Shown here in pieces: positions 60,714 to 64,000 of a stretch of 64,000 bases of DNA. Each line of letters opens with the position of its first letter. Within the stretch, counting starts at the first letter, position 1. Under the pieces are notes generated by a model. It was not told the DNA's origin and made no database searches. It was given only the letters and a program-made list of their open reading frames with translations. Position numbers and translations under genes: made by a program. Source of the stretch: Phlyctochytrium arcticum (taxonomy: Eukaryota > Chytridiomycota > Chytridiomycetes > Chytridiales > Chytridiaceae); contig JAHLKI010000007.1 of the NCBI GenBank assembly GCA_025602905.1, positions 434,001 through 498,000 of the forward strand, in the 5' to 3' direction.

Positions 60714-61136
60714 TCATGCGGCCCACTTGGATCCCTTCTTCTTTTCCTTTTTCTTTTTCGGTGTTTCTGTACTTGATGTGGCATTCTTATTTGGTGTAGA
60801 AGCTTTTACACCCGGGCTTTGTACGGTCAAGCTGTTCCCTGAGGTTGCCACTTGCCATCCTTCCGTATCCTCTGCCGTTCCCAGGCATTTAAGGGGGTGT
60901 TGCTCGGCTACCTTGTTGTCGATAATCCATTGCAAATTCTGGTGCAGTTCCGTCAGTTGATAAGTGACATCGGCGCTCAAATGCGTTGCCAAATGGTTTT
61001 GTGGTTCGTCGCTGTTGGAAAGGGGTTGGAGAAACTTGGCAAGATGGCTTAAGGCTTGGGCGGAAGACAGGGGTTTGGAGTTGAGGATAGTAATGTGCTG
61101 TGGGACCGTATCTGGGGGAATATATTTGGTAGCCAT
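60714..61136 (-). CDS. Small unidentified protein, possibly Rpa14-like
   Basis: 140 residues from ATG 61136 ('MATKYIPPDTVPQHITILNS'); an in-frame extension to 61220 starts 'MGRGRKSNFEL' (codon type there not confirmed). Mid-part: 'SSAQALSHLAKFLQPLSN' and 'LSADVTYQLTELHQNLQWII'. The last 30 residues are Lys-rich ('TPKKKKEKKKGSKWAA'), suggesting a nuclear or nucleolar protein. The helix pattern 'x-I-T-I-L-N-S...ALSHLAKFL...LSADVTYQLTELHQ' recalls the pol I subunit Rpa14 by eye only. I do not claim that identity. It lies between the converging 3' end of HSF1 and the downstream end of the Swi6-like gene. Confidence 0.5.
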   Translation of the reverse strand: MATKYIPPDTVPQHITILNSKPLSSAQALSHLAKFLQPLSNSDEPQNHLATHLSADVTYQLTELHQNLQWIIDNKVAEQHPLKCLGTAEDTEGWQVATSGNSLTVQSPGVKASTPNKNATSSTETPKKKKEKKKGSKWAA

Positions 61137-61313
61137 AGTTGAGTGGTAGTGGATCTCCTCACTGTGAATTTCAACTAGCCGCACAATCAGCTCGAAGTTC
61201 GACTTGCGCCCGCGCCCCACGTGGCTTGCGTGGCTTGACCCAACAAACCCCGCCGTCGAATTCTGGAGGTAATGAATGTGACTATTGATGTACGTAGGGA
61301 TGAATATGACAAA

Positions 61314-63155
61314 TTAGATGAGCTCTTCCAACAGGACGTTTACATAGTCATCCACACTCTCCACGGGTATATCTGCGCAGCTGGCCACAATTTTCTTGAG
61401 TGTATCTCGTTCCTTGACTTTGACTTGCTTCAACTCTTCCATTTCCTGCATTAACCGGGAAAGCGCCAAGTCGCTGGACTTGATGCGCGCTTCAAGAGAT
61501 TCCGTATCGGTTTCTAGCGGGCCTTCTGCTGCTTCAGAGATTTGACTTGCTGGTTGCTCCGTGGTCTGACTCAAGATGCTTTCCAACTCTTCTAAACGCG
61601 GCTTCAAGGCGGCCAAAGATGTTTTTTGGTGTTGGAGCCGAGCAGATTCTGCTTTTGCGTCAGAGAGTTCGTTCATCGCCATGACCAAAGCCTGCTCGGT
61701 GTGCATAGCAACGTCCTCATGATCTCTGAGCTTTGACAATAATGAGCTTTGTAAGCTATTTGCGAGCATGCGGATCTGGTCCTTTGATTTCTCCAAAAAC
61801 GTCTCGGGAGCAAAGTTGGGCATTATTGCTCTCGACCGCTCTTCAGAACGTGGGGGTGTGAGATGGCCTAGTGCTCCGTTTCGGGGCGGCGTCATCGGTT
61901 GTAAATGACCGCTGTTATGAAGCCTGTGCGGAACAAGATCGATCTCTTGGATGCCATTTGCCGAATAAATAAATGCCTTCTTCGCCGAACAACCTAATGC
62001 CAGCATCTTTTCGATCAATGATTCATTTGCAGTGCGCCGTGCGATTCTCATTGGTGTCTTGCCCTGCCTATCGGCAAGACTCAAGAACCAAGAGTCCACT
62101 ACAAAAGTCCCTTCGGCCATGGCTTGGCTCACACACTGAACGTAATAGTTTGCCGGATTTATGAGATTCAGATAACGAGCAGCCAGTGCAATATGGTGAA
62201 TAAATGTTCTTCCTTGATTATCAACTTGCTCCAAGCTTTCGGCGAATACTTGCAGCATCGCTGGGAAAACATATTTGGTGTGGCACATCGATGACTGCAC
62301 CGCTCTCATGATGGGAGTTTCTCCGTTATTGTTGCGAAGACATGCATCAACATTGCGTGCCAATAGTGCATCAACGACATCGATTCGCCCGAGATATGCC
62401 GCCCAATGCAATGTCGTATTGCCTTCATTGTCGAGAGGTAAATCAAGAGAGTAGACTTCTTTGGCCGAAGAATCTGATAGTAAGGTGAATATATGGCTGG
62501 CGGAGCCATCCAGATATAGTGATAAGAGAACTTGCTGTTGTCGATGTGAAAGTGGTGCCACGTGTTTGGGGGTGCGATGAAGGGGTACCAGTAGTTGAGG
62601 ACGGAAGGGCTGTGGTTCTGGGCTATCGGGTGCTGGAGAGGCCCGAGGATTTGCGTCTGCTTTTAGGCGCTTTGATCGCCGATGTTTTGGATGCGCGTCA
62701 CTCAAGTCATCCTCAGAGTCATCAAAATTTGCCAATCTCGTACTTTTGCGCCCTGGTTTTGGCCTGTCCTTTGTACATCCGGAACCTTTGGAGATACCTT
62801 CCCTATTGACCTGCGTGGGAGATCGTGGCGTTCTTAAGCGTCTGCCCATTTGATAGGATGTGGACATGTTTGGATCTGCGCTACTTTTGGTGTATGTAAT
62901 TGAGGATTTCGATGCTGTTGATTTGGGCGACTGGGGACTTGCTCTGTATGCCGCAGACTATGAAAATGCGTCAGAGAATTACTTCAGACTCAAATGCAGA
63001 CTTGAATGCCCTTACCTTTCTGGTGTTCTGGAAGTGGCATAGCGAATGCAGAGGGTGAGCTGACAGTAACTGGTTTTTTCCACATATGTACGAACCTGGC
63101 TGGAACGAGGAGAAGAAGCACCCTGATGAGTGCTCTGGGCCGAAGATCTCGGCAT
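61314..63155 (-). CDS. Swi6-like ankyrin regulator (SBF/MBF family, no APSES DNA-binding domain)
   Basis: Three exons (63155-63096, a 12-nt exon 63027-63016, 62957-61314; introns of 68 and 58 nt) sum to 1716 nt, 571 residues. The first about 140 residues are basic and Pro/Ser-rich with no KilA-N/APSES domain. Ankyrin region: 'LDNEGNTTLHWAAYLGRIDV', 'NNNGETPIMRAVQSSMCHTK' and 'VDNQGRTFIHHIALAARYLN', with the family-specific 'NPANYYVQCVSQAM', then 'LADRQGKTPMRIARRTANES'. TPP motifs ('MTPPRNG', 'LTPPRSEE') follow. The C-terminal half is coiled coil ending 'SVDDYVNVLLEELI', the Swi6/Mbp1 dimerisation type. In yeast Swi6 is the co-activator bound by Mbp1 or Swi4. An APSES domain on a missed upstream exon would change the call to Mbp1-like, but the frame before 63155 gives none. 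Confidence 0.8.
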
Positions 63156-63550
63156 GATTTCGATGCTAGGCGTCAGTTCAATCGGTATCCGGGCTTCCTT
63201 TGCTAAGTTGGAATAACACAAATTTGGGGCTCCATGTCAAAGTTCCGTTCCGTCGCGAAACAGTCGAAGCACTCAAAGCGCGCTGCTGCCGCGCCACCTG
63301 CTGCGCCGCATCAAGCAAATCCCCGCTGTCCAGAATTCAGAATCCGCCTCCAAACAAATCCTCCGGAAATTTCAATCTCAGGCTTTATTCTCAGCTCAGC
63401 TGCTACTCCTGATTTCTCGCGGCCAATTAAACCTCCAATGAAGGTCGCTTGAATTGGTCATGAATACTCATACATCCGCTCTAGGACACCACCTCACAGC
63501 AACCGGTACAATACCAGATAGCTACGCGTAACACCGCAGGAAGTCAAATC
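63156..63550. promoter_or_regulatory. Bidirectional promoter region, possible small upstream frame
   Basis: 395 bp between the Swi6-like start and the ankyrin-protein start. An ATG-initiated 72-codon frame at 63234-63452 ('MSKFRSVAKQSKHSKRAAAA') could be an upstream exon of the downstream gene; no in-phase splice to 63551 was found, so it is not called. Confidence 0.4.
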
Positions 63551-64000
63551 ATGCGGCCCAAGACGTCGCCCCACAAGCAGCATGCCGCATTAACTTTATC
63601 TCTGCCAGACTCGGTGCTGGCAGCGCGGTGTTCCACGCCTGTCAACTCTCCAACTGCGGATGTGGGGCCACGCGCGAGCTTCTCTGGGGTTTTGCATTCA
63701 GAAACGGTTCCGCCAGTCTTGCGTCGGGTCCTGGGAGGAGGTGTCACTAAAGGAAAGGATGCGGAAAAAGTATACGGAGTAAGATCTGGCAATGCAAGCC
63801 GTTCTCACCCAAGGGAACAACATCGATTAAAAGGATCGCGTACTACATCTGATCAAATGAAGGCAGCGCTGGCGGCAAAGGTCGTTCAATCACAAAAACT
63901 GCAGCAAGCTGCTGCTGAAGGAAATGACTCGATCATAACCAGCATGCTGCATTTCGAAGAGCCTGATGTCAACTTTGCGGATGATCGAGGCCGGACCTCT
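63551..64000 (+). CDS. Ankyrin-repeat protein, 5' part only (runs off the window)
   Basis: Open frame of 150 codons from ATG 63551 to the end of the window without a stop. It begins 'MRPKTSPHKQHAAL' and is Ser/Arg/Gly-rich, then becomes helical ('DQMKAALAAKVVQSQKLQQA') and ends 'NDSIITSMLHFEEPDVNFA' and 'DDRGRTS', the start of an ankyrin repeat. Divergent from the Swi6-like gene. Full identity needs the sequence beyond 64000. Confidence 0.6.
   Translation, partial: MRPKTSPHKQHAALTLSLPDSVLAARCSTPVNSPTADVGPRASFSGVLHSETVPPVLRRVLGGGVTKGKDAEKVYGVRSGNASRSHPREQHRLKGSRTTSDQMKAALAAKVVQSQKLQQAAAEGNDSIITSMLHFEEPDVNFADDRGRTS

Overview
Eukaryotic nuclear DNA, almost certainly from an early-diverging (zoosporic, chytrid-like) fungus. 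Genes are dense and sit on both strands. They carry many short GT-AG introns, mostly 52-70 nt, and there are no operons. The gene set mixes typical fungal proteins (Yap1/Pap1-like bZIP, Swi6-like ankyrin protein, alcohol-acetyltransferase-like enzyme, Och1/Sur1-type glycosyltransferase) with proteins usually missing from ascomycete and basidiomycete yeasts: a retinoblastoma pocket protein, a TPX2-like spindle factor with an Aurora-binding-like N-terminus, and a CHD6-9-like chromatin remodeller. That mixture, not any database match, is the reason for the placement.

Layout. 0-14.4 kb: PDCL3/PLP2 phosducin-like protein, SAGA deubiquitinase USP22/Ubp8, bZIP factor, ERCC1/Rad10, METTL17/Rsm22, PCID2/Thp1 with a Gln-rich tail, and NADP-isocitrate dehydrogenase. 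14.4-18.1 kb: a gene-poor stretch with a truncated DEAD-box helicase, a duplicated intron and decayed direct repeats. 18.1-20.1 kb: DXD glycosyltransferase. 20.1-24.7 kb: no recognisable gene, but a minisatellite and a 50-bp duplication. 24.7-38.6 kb: FAD synthase, Rb pocket protein, ribosomal protein uS3 (divergent from Rb), WDR26/Gid7 and an HHxxxDG acyltransferase. 38.6-50.8 kb: CHD remodeller, TPX2, CNOT9/Caf40 and Rpf1. 51.5-64 kb: RasGAP, a two-HMG-box mitochondrial protein, Vps1 dynamin, HSF1, a small unidentified protein, a Swi6-like ankyrin regulator and the first part of another ankyrin protein running off the end.

Themes. G1/S and mitosis: the animal/plant-type Rb regulator and a fungal SBF/MBF-type Swi6-like regulator lie 31 kb apart, and ACGCG (MBF-type) sites occur upstream of TPX2 and in the Rb/uS3 promoter. 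Gene-expression control: SAGA deubiquitination, TREX-2 export, CCR4-NOT and chromatin remodelling. Stress response: HSF1 and the redox bZIP. Mitochondria: METTL17, HMG protein and a dual-targeted isocitrate dehydrogenase.

Exon boundaries were read by eye. For most genes the summed exons give an uninterrupted frame, which supports the models. Unresolved points are the second junction of PCID2, the start of WDR26, and the inner exons of USP22, RasGAP and VPS1, which were not all mapped.
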